From NCBI GenBank assembly GCA_006503475.1, contig RSEH01000085.1, positions 62,001 through 126,000 on the forward strand: a stretch of 64,000 nucleotides of DNA, given 5' to 3'. The DNA comes from Stentor roeselii (taxonomy: Eukaryota; Ciliophora; Heterotrichea; Heterotrichida; Stentoridae). Of this stretch, positions 45,979 through 55,629 are shown piece after piece. Within the stretch, counting starts at the first letter, position 1. Each line of letters begins with the position of its first letter. A model generated the notes under the pieces. That model had not been told where the DNA came from. It worked only from the letters and a program-made list of their open reading frames with translations, and made no database searches. The position numbers and the translations under genes are program-made.

Positions 45979-47397
45979 TTATTGAGTATTTCCAAACTTC
46001 TTGGTAATAATGTCTTTGCTTTTGGCCTGGAACTCCTCTACTGAGAGAGGAATTTCTTCGATGTCTCCTTCATCCATGAGGTTATCGCTCTGTAAGAAAT
46101 TATTGATGATTTCATTCATCTTCCCTACGTCCTTTTCATCGAGTCCAGCTACCATCGGAACTTTGGCTCCCTTCTCATAAGCGAGATGAGTGAGAAGAGA
46201 ACTGAGATATTCTTCGAGTTCTCCTAAATACTGCTCTACATTCTGCTCATTCACCACAAAACCTTCATCCTTCGTGAGTTTTTTGTTAAACTCCAAGGTA
46301 AACTGACACTCCTCAAACTCTTTCAGCATTTCCTCAACAGGTTCTTGAATCGAGCTGATTTCTTCTTTCAAGTTCTCAATCGCAGTCAATGTCGCCTGAT
46401 GTTCTGAGTTCAACTCCTGTATCTGATTGTTTAATTCAGAAGCCACTGCAATATTAGAAGACTTTTCTTGATCCAGTAGGTTTCGGAGCTGGTCATAGTG
46501 TTTTGAAAGGTACTGATACCGTTCTTCAAGCGCGTCTAGTTCTGTATTGAGGCTGTTAACATAGCTATAAAGTGTATAATGCTGTTCTTCTGACTTAATA
46601 AATGCAGTCACTATTTCATCTATGTCATCAATTCCAGTCGCTTCTCGTATCTGGTTGAAAGCATCTGAAAGAATGCGAATATTCTTATGATATTGATCTA
46701 CAATCGCTTTTCTCTCTTTACAGGCTTGCACCCATTTCTTGTGTAATGCTTCTAACACCTTATGAGGGTCCACTGCGTCTTCATGACCTGTCTGCCCGCC
46801 AGGACTAATTAAAGTATTAGCGATTTCCTTAACAGCAGCATTTTGTTTTTTCCTATCCTCCTCAATCACATTCTGCATGACACTGAACTGATCCTGTAAC
46901 TTGGCAATGTCCTCTTCAGCCTTAGCTTTAAGTTTAAGCATTTTCATCTTATACTTTTCCTCAATCTTCGCCCCTTCCACATGTTCCCTGTTGCACTTTT
47001 CAGCTTCTTTCGCCTTTTCAGCAAGTTCTTTTTCCATACTCTGAAACATTTCAAGATAAGCTTTTTTTTCGCGCCTTAAAACATTGATGGCTTCTCTCAA
47101 GTCTTTATTTTTTGCTTGAATATCATTTAACTTTACCATTTCCTTCTGAAGGTTGTTTTCTAAAGTTTTTATCTTAAGTTCCAACTTTTTCTCTTCTTTG
47201 ACTGAAGGCAACTTGGCCTGAAGCTCGTCTTTTTTTTGCTTGACTTCAACAGTCATTGACTTGACTTGCTCATCGAGGCTTGCGTTGCGTCTTCGTTGTT
47301 GTTCGAGCTTATGAGTGAAGTTGTCGACTTCTCGTTGAAGACGGTCGCTTTCACTTTCGAGTAACCGTGACTTTCCTAAGGACTGGTCTCGTGACAT
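45979..47397 (-). CDS. Outer dynein arm docking complex coiled-coil protein (ODAD1/CCDC63, DC2-like)
   Basis: The 472-residue protein is almost all coiled coil. The diagnostic region near residues 250-295 reads IREATGIDDIDEIVTAFIKS, then EEQHYTLYSYVNSLNTELDA. It matches the DC2 family (CCDC114/ODAD1 and CCDC63), which ties outer dynein arms to doublet microtubules. The acidic C-terminal segment is also typical. A ciliary role is expected. The ATG is preceded directly by TATAA, and the 5' flank is almost free of G on the sense strand. Confidence 0.88.
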   Translation of the reverse strand: MSRDQSLGKSRLLESESDRLQREVDNFTHKLEQQRRRNASLDEQVKSMTVEVKQKKDELQAKLPSVKEEKKLELKIKTLENNLQKEMVKLNDIQAKNKDLREAINVLRREKKAYLEMFQSMEKELAEKAKEAEKCNREHVEGAKIEEKYKMKMLKLKAKAEEDIAKLQDQFSVMQNVIEEDRKKQNAAVKEIANTLISPGGQTGHEDAVDPHKVLEALHKKWVQACKERKAIVDQYHKNIRILSDAFNQIREATGIDDIDEIVTAFIKSEEQHYTLYSYVNSLNTELDALEERYQYLSKHYDQLRNLLDQEKSSNIAVASELNNQIQELNSEHQATLTAIENLKEEISSIQEPVEEMLKEFEECQFTLEFNKKLTKDEGFVVNEQNVEQYLGELEEYLSSLLTHLAYEKGAKVPMVAGLDEKDVGKMNEIINNFLQSDNLMDEGDIEEIPLSVEEFQAKSKDIITKKFGNTQ

Positions 47398-48152
47398 TTA
47401 TATGGATTTGAATCTTTGAATTCGAGCAATTTGGAAAAGTGGAAGAGAAGAATGGGTTGGAAAAGGGTGATGGAAAAGGAGAGAGAAATTTAGAGGATTT
47501 ATTATTTTGTTTTTAGATGGTTTTGGAATTTTGGCGAGGATTGCAGGATGATTGTATTTTTTTGGGGGTTTTTGAATAACTGAAAATAGGGATTTGGATT
47601 TGGAGTTGATTTGAAGAAGTTTGGTTAGAGTTGATTAATTCGGGTTGGTTTGGGTGAGTTGGGGGAGTTAGGAAAGAGTTGGAAAGAGGGTGATTATTTC
47701 TGGTAATAGATAGATTATTGTTGATCAAAGTGATTTATGTTTGATTATGTATTAGTTTTTTAGGTAGTGTTATTTATTCTTAGAGTATATAAAAGATAAT
47801 CATTGAGGATTCTAGATGATTGATCAATATTCTATTTCTCCAAAAAAATCTTACTGAAATAGTGATCCTAAATCTCTAAAATCTTATAATCTCAAGTCCT
47901 TAAAACCCTAACTTCAGGTCCTTTCCTCAAAACCAAAACTACTCAGTGAGACCCAATCCTCCAAACCCACATAACTAAAAAAACATAAAAATTTATAATC
48001 CAAATCTCTACCTTCTCAAAAAACTCTCTCTTCAAACCTAAACCCAACAAAACATCTCAACCCATTCATCTTCCCACTTTTCACCTAAAAAACCTTCCAA
48101 TATTTTAAATAAAAAATCCTATAACTACTCACATCCTAAATTCCATATAAAT
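47398..48152. other. Divergent intergenic region with extreme strand asymmetry
   Basis: This 755-nt region lies between the ODA docking and Myb genes. By hand count, 47401-47520 has 3 C and 37 G on the plus strand, while 48001-48120 has 39 C and no G. Each gene thus has an almost G-free 5' flank on its own sense strand. A frame at 47513-47728 has no ATG and is rejected. Confidence 0.8.
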
Positions 48153-48713
48153 ATGAAACTAACTCAAGATAAAGACAGTTCCCCAGATCTTCTCAGCCTG
48201 ATGCAAAACTCAAACCTGCTTCTTCTGGCATCAGAGGTAAACAAAACCGACAAAATAAAACACCACAAATACTGGACTTTAGAAGATGATGAAAAACTTT
48301 CTCGAATCGCAAAAGAAAATAATTACGATTGGAAAAAAGTCGCTGAAGAGTTTCAAGGCAGGTCAGTTTCAGATGTTGAACAAAGATGGAGACACAGAAT
48401 CGATCCAAGCACAAGAAAAACTGCTTGGACTAAGGAAGAGGACCAAATCTTGCTAATGATGCATAAAAGATTTGGAGGGAAGTGGAAAATCATTGCAAAC
48501 TACTTGCCAGGAAGACTGTCAAGTAGTGTTAAAAACAGGTTCTATGGGAAACTTTTCAAACAACAGCCGAAACAGCCAAAAGCTATCAGTCAGAAAGAAC
48601 ATTCGATGATTGAGGAAGATGATGAACTGATGATTGAAAGTCTTCTTGACCTGAGTGATAATGAATCTGTCAGCTCTGGAAGCACTTCTTGTATGAGTCA
48701 CAGTTATCTTTAA
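48153..48713 (+). CDS. R2R3-type Myb/SANT DNA-binding protein
   Basis: The 186-residue protein has two Myb repeats. The first is YWTLEDDEKLSRIAKENN then WKKVAEEFQGRSVSDVEQRW. The second is AWTKEEDQILLMMHKRFG then WKIIANYLPGRLSSSVKNRF. Tryptophan spacing fits DNA-binding Myb repeats, so a transcription factor is likely. The tail is acidic/Ser-rich and could activate. The start ATG follows TATAAAT, and the 120 nt before it contain no G. Confidence 0.92.
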   Translation: MKLTQDKDSSPDLLSLMQNSNLLLLASEVNKTDKIKHHKYWTLEDDEKLSRIAKENNYDWKKVAEEFQGRSVSDVEQRWRHRIDPSTRKTAWTKEEDQILLMMHKRFGGKWKIIANYLPGRLSSSVKNRFYGKLFKQQPKQPKAISQKEHSMIEEDDELMIESLLDLSDNESVSSGSTSCMSHSYL

Positions 48714-49101
48714 TTACAATACATAAATTAATTTAAAGTACTTTGCGTTTAGATTTGGATTTTCGGATAAAAAATGAAACCGCTTTTTACCCATTTTAAT
48801 GGTCTTTTTATTTACTTGGAAATTTGAAAAGTTCTGAAAAAGGGATTTGAGGATTTTTAGTTTGGGATTTTAAAAGAATCAATGAGAAATTTATGGGGGT
48901 AAGTATGAATTTAGAGTAAGGGTTTTTAATGAGGAATGTGAAAGTCAGAAAACATTGGATTTTGGATATTGAAGTCTTGTTATCGAAAGTGAAATATTAT
49001 TGATTTTTTATGTTTATTATATTGGGTTTATATCTTTAGAAGTTTTCATATTAATTTGAGAAAAAACTATGAAGAATAATTGAATTTATTATGCTTTAAG
49101 A
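48714..49101. other. Convergent intergenic region
   Basis: This 388-nt A/T-rich region is mostly G-rich and C-poor on the plus strand. No gene, repeat or RNA is recognised. Confidence 0.6.
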
Positions 49102-49998
49102 TTAGTAATTGCCTTTTGTTGGAGTTTTCATACTTATTTGAGAGATATCAGAAATATCTGAGATCAAAGATTCATTATAAATCTTATAATTCAGATAATC
49201 TTTTACTTTTCTCTGTACCGAATTATTTAGCCCATAAATCAAAAAATTAAGGAATCCATGAAAATTCCTCACAATTCCAGCAATCAAGGTAAATTCAAAC
49301 TCTCCAATTTTCGGAAAAAACAACTCAAGGATAGCTTTAACAGTATAAGGCAAGTAGCATAAAACAATAATCAACGGATAAAACAACATCTTATTCTTCA
49401 TTTTCGTTCTCACTTCTTCATTTTCCACTCCGATTAAATCCCTGCTGATTTTTGCCCTAATCTTCAAATAAACGACAAAATTGACAGGAATCAAGACCAA
49501 AACAGGTCCAAACAGCAAACAATCCCTGATTTCAACAAACCGATCCTGAATCCAGCACCATCCTTGAGTCCTTCCATAAGTATTCCCCTGCACCACCAGC
49601 GGAACTACTGTGCAGACAACACAAAAGGCCATCAAGCAAAAGAAACATTTATAAATCGTCTTGATTTCCAGTTTTTTGCTCTTTTTCAATGCAAAATATA
49701 ACAAAAAGGCCATCAATGTAGTCCAGATAATGCTTCCTAGAGTTGAAAAGTTGAGTAGCATCGCTTGAATCAAACATTGAGATGAATGGTCTGATGATGA
49801 ATAAGTTGGGATTAGAAAAGAGATCGAGTTCAGTAAATCCAGTAGAGAAAGAATCACTATCATTTTAAATGAAGTGTTTCGCAAGGCTTTGAAACGAAGG
49901 AACATTAGGAGGATGAAGGAACAGCCTATGAAACTTAGAATGCAGGGACCCATGATTGAGTAGTAAATGATTTGACGATCTTTTTGAGATAGGATCAT
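49102..49998 (-). CDS. Seven-helix GPCR, cAMP-receptor-like (class E/CRL type)
   Basis: The 298-residue protein has seven hydrophobic helices and short loops. The paired cysteines expected in cAR-like receptors are present, at SSQCLIQA before helix 3 and GWCWIQD in the second extracellular loop. The helix-3 stretch LNFSTLGSIIWTTLMAF also fits. Helix 7 ends FLNFLIYGLNNSVQRKVKDY, typical of this group. The ligand is unknown. The cytosolic tail is Ser/Thr-rich and may be phosphorylated. The start ATG is preceded by TATAA. Confidence 0.85.
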   Translation of the reverse strand: MILSQKDRQIIYYSIMGPCILSFIGCSFILLMFLRFKALRNTSFKMIVILSLLDLLNSISFLIPTYSSSDHSSQCLIQAMLLNFSTLGSIIWTTLMAFLLYFALKKSKKLEIKTIYKCFFCLMAFCVVCTVVPLVVQGNTYGRTQGWCWIQDRFVEIRDCLLFGPVLVLIPVNFVVYLKIRAKISRDLIGVENEEVRTKMKNKMLFYPLIIVLCYLPYTVKAILELFFPKIGEFEFTLIAGIVRNFHGFLNFLIYGLNNSVQRKVKDYLNYKIYNESLISDISDISQISMKTPTKGNY

Positions 49999-50124
49999 TT
50001 ATAAATTAGGGTTTCATTAGATCACCTTGGTTTTTATGTTTTATTATGATGAGTAACGGGTAATGAAGAGAAGTGACTGGCTTTCATTTTTGATAGGATG
50101 ATTTTATTATGGGTTTAATAATTA

Positions 50125-50748
50125 ATGATTTCACCTATTCCGCCTGCTTATTCGATTTCTAAAGCCAAGCCCGTTGTTTTTGAAAATAAAGTGCCTGGCC
50201 CTGGAGAGTACAATAGTGATAACATTTTCAAATCAAATCCATGCACATTCTCATTTTCTAGAAGCCCCCGAAAGCTTCATGATCTGTACCAAGTTCCAGG
50301 TGTGGGTCTTTACTCTCCAAACGACATGCGCAAAAGCTCAGGATACAGCATAAGTCGTAGTCCTCGCATCCTAAGCAATGTGAGGATAACTTCTCCAGGG
50401 CCAGGAGACTACAACTATCAATTCTTTGAGAAACGATATCAATATAGCATTAGCAAAGCAAGGAGATCATACAACTCGACATTAGTTCCAGGTCCAGGTT
50501 CATACACCCCGAACATAGACTCAACATTTGAAAGCTCTCCCAGAGTCCAGTTTGCAAAACAGCCTCGAATGCCAAGAGATCACTTCTTGACTCCAGCGCC
50601 AGGACAATACGAAATATCAAGACAAAGGCAAAGCGGATACACTATACCCAAAGCATCAGGAAAGTCCAAGATTTCAGACACTCCAGGTCCAGGTAATTAC
50701 CAAACTCCTCAACTGATTGGATACGCTTCTTTAAAATCCAAACTATGA
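50125..50748 (+). CDS. Sperm-tail PG-rich repeat (STPGR) protein
   Basis: The 207-residue protein is built from about six repeats with P-G-P-G-x-Y cores: VPGPGEYNSD, VPGVGLYSPN, SPGPGDYNYQ, VPGPGSYTPN, APGQYEIS and TPGPGNYQTP. Repeats also carry SISK/SISR-type strands. This family (ODF3/SHIPPO/CIMAP) binds microtubules, often inside axonemal doublets. A ciliary or cortical microtubule role is likely. There is no other domain. Confidence 0.92.
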   Translation: MISPIPPAYSISKAKPVVFENKVPGPGEYNSDNIFKSNPCTFSFSRSPRKLHDLYQVPGVGLYSPNDMRKSSGYSISRSPRILSNVRITSPGPGDYNYQFFEKRYQYSISKARRSYNSTLVPGPGSYTPNIDSTFESSPRVQFAKQPRMPRDHFLTPAPGQYEISRQRQSGYTIPKASGKSKISDTPGPGNYQTPQLIGYASLKSKL

Positions 50749-50986
50749 ATAATCTTAATTCGAATTATATAAACCTAATTTAATTCCATTTCTCTCACAA
50801 AATCTTTAATATCTTCCATCATCTCAACCTAAAATATAAAAATTTCTCTAACAGCACAATTTTTCAAAATATTCAAGAAAAAAACCAAAAACCTTTCTAC
50901 TCTAACAAAAATCAATCAATTTCTTAAAAATCCTTCAAAGATCAATTAAATCCCGGCAGTCCAAATCTAAATCATCAGTCAAATAA

Positions 50987-51496
50987 ATGGCTGCCCGTGT
51001 CTATTTTGACGTAAGTATCGGAGGATCACCTGCAGGAAGGATCGAGTTTCAACTTTACAGTGAAACCCCGAACACTTCTGAAAACTTCAGAGCTCTTTGC
51101 ACAGGAGAGAAAGGAATGGGAAGAGCTGGAAAACCTCTTAATTACCGCGGGTGCGGGTTCCATAGAATCATTCCACAGTTTATGCTGCAAGGAGGTGACT
51201 TTACCAGAGGAGATGGAACTGGCGGTGAGAGCATCTTCGGTGAAAAGTTTAGAGACGAGAATTTCATCAAAAGACATACCAAACCTGGACTGCTGTCGAT
51301 GGCTAATGCCGGACCTCACACCAATGGCTCACAGTTCTTCATCACCACTGTTCCTTGCCCTTGGCTTGACGGAAAGCATGTCGTCTTTGGAGAAGTCACG
51401 AGTGGCATGGAAGTTGTCAGGCAGATCGAAGCGCAAGGCACCAGTCAAGGAAGACCTAGAGTACCAGTTGTTATCACTCAGTGTGGCCAGCTTTAA
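50987..51496 (+). CDS. Cyclophilin-type peptidyl-prolyl isomerase
   Basis: The 169-residue single-domain cyclophilin resembles cyclophilin A in length and sequence. It has [20 protein letters not shown] (catalytic Arg, Phe, Gln), [17 protein letters not shown] and [12 protein letters not shown] (Trp binding cyclosporin). There is no signal peptide, so it should be cytosolic or nuclear. Its insert [15 protein letters not shown] is a divergent-loop type found in plants and protists. The 5' flank is G-poor and the 3' flank C-poor. Confidence 0.97.
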   Translation: MAARVYFDVSIGGSPAGRIEFQLYSETPNTSENFRALCTGEKGMGRAGKPLNYRGCGFHRIIPQFMLQGGDFTRGDGTGGESIFGEKFRDENFIKRHTKPGLLSMANAGPHTNGSQFFITTVPCPWLDGKHVVFGEVTSGMEVVRQIEAQGTSQGRPRVPVVITQCGQL

Positions 51497-51755
51497 TTAG
51501 TTATTCAGGTTAGAAGACTTTTATTTGAAGTTTTTGAGGATTTGGAGAATTATTGGTTTTTTAGAGGTGAGAAATTTATGGGTTTGGAAATTTTTTTAAA
51601 TTGGGCGAATTTAAGTTGTTTTAAGGGGTTTTATTATTTGTTATTAGAGCTTTGAGGATGATTTCTTTTAGTTTGATTGGAGAATTGTAATTTTTTGTTT
51701 TGGGTTTAAAGTAATTTTCAATGAAATGAGAATTTTTGACCATTATTTTAGTTAT

Positions 51756-52793
51756 TTAATAAAACTTATTGATTCTTAATGGTGAAGAATCTCTAAGTCT
51801 CTCTAATTCACTTTTAAATTTTGGTTTTATGTCAGTTGGACTACTTCCAAAACTCTGTCTGAAGTTGAATAATGCGATTTTATTTAAAGTTTTAGGGCTC
51901 GCTAAAGGAAAATTTTTAGCTGGGACTGATAGTGAAGCAACTAGTTTGGGAAATCTTAGGATTTTATCATGCATTTGTTCTTTAATTCCATGCATGTTAC
52001 GAATCCCTGATAGAATGTGTGAAGGAAAATTATTTTTTATATCTGAGTTCTTGAATTTTCCTATTTTTGCTTTTTCAGATGAAACTATCACTGTGTATTC
52101 AGTAGGTCTTCCATAAAATACACTATTTTCCGATACAAAAGATCCCTTACAAAGTTTAGAAATAGTTCTAGCCCTTCCACCATTCAACTTAACAATAGCA
52201 CATTCTCCCTCTAAAACAATCTGCAGCTTATCCGAGTTATTCCCTTCATGACAAATAACACTTCCCTTCGGATACGTGAAAGTATCCATCAAATACGCGA
52301 TTTTTTCCTTCTGCGCATTAGTGCAAGCTGAAATTCCAGGAATAAGCAATTCCACATACTTAATTTTTTCCTTAACATTAGTTTCCAGTTCATCTAAAGT
52401 GACTTCATGGTAAACATCAAGACTAAGTTTTAAAATCACGCAAGGTTCTTTCGCAATCGCATTATTCGGGTGTAATCGAGAGCGAGTCGTAAAAGGGTCG
52501 TTAATAAGTTTCACTGGTTCCAAGTAAAACTCGTTGTGAGCTGAATACTGAAGAATCGACCCTTGAACAAGGACAAGGATCTCATCAAAAAAATCTCCGT
52601 AGTGAAAAATTGTTTCAGACTGTTGATACTCAGAAGTCGTGATATTTGAAATAAGTGAGAGACGAGTCATATAAGAAAAGTTGCGGAAGAGTCTATTGAA
52701 AATCGCGATTGACATCAGCAAATCATGAAGTTCCATACTTGAAGTCTCAGGAGTTTGAAGTAGTTTTAAAACCTGTTTGATAGTTTTATCCAT
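51756..52793 (-). CDS. Protein with two cyclic-nucleotide-binding-like domains
   Basis: This is a 345-residue protein. A first cNBD-like barrel lies at ~50-130 (ETIFHYGDFFDEILVLVQGS) and a second at ~165-255 (YPKGSVICHEGNNSDKLQIV, then GSFVSENSVFYGRPTEYTVI). In the second, the usual PRAAT phosphate-binding stretch reads PTEYT, so the Arg that holds the cyclic phosphate is absent. No kinase, channel or dimerisation domain is attached. It may be a non-canonical regulatory protein rather than a true cAMP sensor. Confidence 0.83.
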   Translation of the reverse strand: MDKTIKQVLKLLQTPETSSMELHDLLMSIAIFNRLFRNFSYMTRLSLISNITTSEYQQSETIFHYGDFFDEILVLVQGSILQYSAHNEFYLEPVKLINDPFTTRSRLHPNNAIAKEPCVILKLSLDVYHEVTLDELETNVKEKIKYVELLIPGISACTNAQKEKIAYLMDTFTYPKGSVICHEGNNSDKLQIVLEGECAIVKLNGGRARTISKLCKGSFVSENSVFYGRPTEYTVIVSSEKAKIGKFKNSDIKNNFPSHILSGIRNMHGIKEQMHDKILRFPKLVASLSVPAKNFPLASPKTLNKIALFNFRQSFGSSPTDIKPKFKSELERLRDSSPLRINKFY

Positions 52794-52898
52794 TTAATAT
52801 AACAGGAGGATTCACTAGAATTAATTTCATTCTTTTCAGCGGAAATTAATGATTTTTAGAATCAAAATCGATTTATAATTTTTCATGTAATATTTTTC

Positions 52899-54251
52899 AT
52901 GTCTCTCGATGACTATGAAATAATCAAACAAATCGGATCAGGGACTTATTCAGTTGTTTTCCAAGTTCGATGCAAATTGACTGGCAATTTTTTCGCAATG
53001 AAAGAGATAAAATTCGACCGCCTTTCATCAAAAGAGAAAGAATACACAAAAACCGAAGTGAAAATCTTGAAAGAAATTCATCATCCAAACCTCATCAGAT
53101 ATGAAAAGTCCTTCACCGAGAACCAGAACTTCTACATCATAATGGAACTCGCGACTGACGGCGATTTACAAAAAAAAATCCAGTTTTTCGAGGAATCCGG
53201 GAAAGTTTTTTCAACTGAATCAATTTTTAAGTTCACTTATCAGATCATTCTTGGACTTTCAGCACTTCACTCAAATAAAATCTTACATCGCGATATTAAA
53301 GCCTCGAATATTCTGCTGATGCAAAATGAAGTTGTGAAAATAGGAGATTTTAATATTGGAAAGGAAATTGATGAAACGACACTGTGCACGAAAATAGGAA
53401 CTCCTGTCATGATGAGTCCTGAGATTTGGAATGGCGAGCCTTATAACTTTAAAACTGATATTTGGTCTTTGGGATGCCTTGTTTTTCAAATGGCTGCATT
53501 GAAACCACCTTTTTTAGCTGATAGTTATGCTGCACTTTATTTGAAAATTTCGAAGAGTAAGGTACCGAATCTTGCAAATTATCCGAAAAGTTTGAACTCG
53601 CTTATACAGAAGTTACTTAAAAAAAAACCGAAACAAAGACCCTCTTGTGAAGAGATCTTGAAATTTGAGGAGTTTAGGAGGTTTGAAGAGAGAAAAGGAG
53701 AAAATTTTAAGGTACCGAAAATTTTGAAGGGTCAGGGATTTGATACTTGCCATGGTCGATTATCTTGTAGGAAACATCATAAGTCTGATTTAAGTCATAT
53801 CATGATTACGAAAACTAATAAAAAGACTATTTCGGAACAGTTTAAAGATACTTATAGCCCTGGACCTTATATCAGAGCGAAGAGCAACAATAGTCCTGCA
53901 CCTGATAAAATCAACATGAACAAAAAAATTTCTGATAATTCTAAGATATTTAAAGACTTTTCTTCGAAACTTTTGAAATCAGAAGTAAGCAAAGTTCGCA
54001 TTTCACATAAAAAAAAAAATGTTTCACCCAGTCAGCTTGAAAGTCCATACCTGGTATATCCCGATTTCGCACCAGTGAACAAACGTTTGAAATCAAATCC
54101 TCAAATAAAAAAATCCTCTCATTTGATATCAGAGTGTTCAATAATCTTAACATCTGGCATAAAGCATCCTTTAAAATCACCAACTCCAAGTGCAAGTCCA
54201 AAGCCATTACAAAGAGTAGCAAGTATGATAAGAGTTGCGAGTCCCTTTTAA
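52899..54251 (+). CDS. NEK-like protein kinase with DFN instead of DFG
   Basis: The 450-residue protein has a kinase domain at residues ~4-265: IGSGTYSVVFQVRCKL, FAMKEIKFDRL, HRDIKASNILL, and GTPVMMSPEIWNG. The closest group is NEK (NIMA-related). The magnesium motif is GDFNIGKE, with Asn for the Gly. The Asp is kept, so activity is possible. The remaining ~185 residues are basic, Ser/Pro-rich and disordered. NEK kinases are expanded in ciliates and act on cilia and cytoskeleton. It is divergent from the cyclic-nucleotide gene across 105 nt. Confidence 0.88.
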   Translation: MSLDDYEIIKQIGSGTYSVVFQVRCKLTGNFFAMKEIKFDRLSSKEKEYTKTEVKILKEIHHPNLIRYEKSFTENQNFYIIMELATDGDLQKKIQFFEESGKVFSTESIFKFTYQIILGLSALHSNKILHRDIKASNILLMQNEVVKIGDFNIGKEIDETTLCTKIGTPVMMSPEIWNGEPYNFKTDIWSLGCLVFQMAALKPPFLADSYAALYLKISKSKVPNLANYPKSLNSLIQKLLKKKPKQRPSCEEILKFEEFRRFEERKGENFKVPKILKGQGFDTCHGRLSCRKHHKSDLSHIMITKTNKKTISEQFKDTYSPGPYIRAKSNNSPAPDKINMNKKISDNSKIFKDFSSKLLKSEVSKVRISHKKKNVSPSQLESPYLVYPDFAPVNKRLKSNPQIKKSSHLISECSIILTSGIKHPLKSPTPSASPKPLQRVASMIRVASPF

Positions 54252-54347
54252 CTTAAGTCACTAAGGTTGTTAAATATTTGAATTATTATAATGAATTTGT
54301 TTGGAATTAATTAAGCAGACACTTCTGAAGTCAGCTCTTGGCTTGAA

Positions 54348-54554
54348 ATGATTTCAAATGAATTAAAAATTTGTTGTCAAGAGAAAAGCCAGCTTTATGA
54401 GTTTGACTTTGGCAGTGGTCAACCAAATGAAAAAATTTCTAGATTTGAATGGGTCGGTTTTTTGGAAACCTATGAAAAGGACCCATCGACTAGACCATCA
54501 AATAATTCATTAGGGTCTGAATTTGACTTAAGAGATTTTTGCTCGGATGATTAA
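54348..54554 (+). CDS. Small hypothetical acidic protein
   Basis: A 68-codon ORF starts with ATG and ends with TAA just after DLRDFCSDD. It has a mixed, protein-like composition (FEWVGFLETYEKD) rather than a Phe/Asn bias. No domain is recognised. It may be a short gene downstream of the NEK-like kinase or a chance ORF. Confidence 0.4.
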   Translation: MISNELKICCQEKSQLYEFDFGSGQPNEKISRFEWVGFLETYEKDPSTRPSNNSLGSEFDLRDFCSDD

Positions 54555-55173
54555 TTTAATTTAGATAACTTGTAAGTACTGTACATATAAATTTGCGGGT
54601 TTTCGGTAGAGAAGTGATTGATTTGGTAATGTTTGGTATTCTTTTAGGTGAGTTAATAATGAACAATAAAAATAGTTGAGTATAATGAATATTTGTCATT
54701 TCTAAAATCTGAGATATATTTGAAAGCTAATCATGCTATTTATATATAATTATACTCACTATTTATTCATTTATACTAGAATTTTAGGAAGCAGTCCAAT
54801 ATAACTGAAATAAACTATAGAATGAGTTAAAATATGTCCATTTTTCTTGATAATTTGATAAATAATGTAATAAAACCATGATGCAAATTATGAAGTAGAT
54901 AAAAACAGTATTAAAATGAATGTCTTTTCAATTAGTCAAAGTAAATATATCAGAATATGCATTAATATAGGTATTTATCAAACCGATTTATCATTCAGTG
55001 TTTTAATAAAAGCCTAGTTCATCAAATAGCCAAAAATATTTATAAAATTCAATTGCAACTCGACTATCAGATTTCAACCAATTAAATAAACAGAAGCTGG
55101 TCAAATAATACTTAAGCTACCCTTTTCAACCCAGTCCCATTCAATTAACCAAAATTATTTAATTAATACCAAT
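54555..55173. other. Convergent intergenic region
   Basis: This is 619 nt of very A/T-rich sequence with no ORF of note. The right end, near the next minus-strand gene, is C-rich on the plus strand. Confidence 0.6.
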
Positions 55174-55491
55174 TTACACACTTTCTACTAGTCTGTCACT
55201 ATCAGATCCAGAATCTTCTGAAGTACTCAAAGAGTATTCCAACTGGACAAACTTTTCATCAAATATCATCGGGTTGGTTTCTGCCCTTGAATCGGAAAAC
55301 TGAAGAGCTGTTGCAGAAAACTCGTTTGTCGTAAGAATTGAAGTCAGTTCATTAATGACTTCATCTTTTTCCGTGTCGCAGCTGTAGCTTCTAGGTAAAT
55401 TGAACATCACTGAACTTGCAAATTGTAGGCCAAGTCTTTTCGGTTGTGGAGAAAGGACGTTTTTCGAGTTAAATCTAGCCTCAACTTCCAT
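55174..55491 (-). CDS. Small hypothetical Ser-rich protein
   Basis: This 105-residue frame has an ATG preceded by TATAA. It is rich in Ser, Glu and Asp, with an acidic tail (STSEDSGSDSDRL) and no membrane helix. There is no recognisable domain. The start context and protein-like composition support a real gene. It is divergent from the next gene across 138 nt. Confidence 0.6.
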   Translation of the reverse strand: MEVEARFNSKNVLSPQPKRLGLQFASSVMFNLPRSYSCDTEKDEVINELTSILTTNEFSATALQFSDSRAETNPMIFDEKFVQLEYSLSTSEDSGSDSDRLVESV

Positions 55492-55629
55492 TTATATACG
55501 ACTGGAATATGGTAATTAGAGTTTGTAATGATAATCTAAAGAACCAACTGTCACTAGTCAATAGTTTTGATTATTCATTCAGTGGCCGCCTTTCTTAACG
55601 AAAACTTTTAACTCAGTCTATAAATCTTA

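Noticed and set aside
47513-47728. 71-codon minus-strand frame
   Set aside because: It has no ATG, and its Asn/Ser/Pro/Gln composition simply reflects the C-rich, G-free flank.
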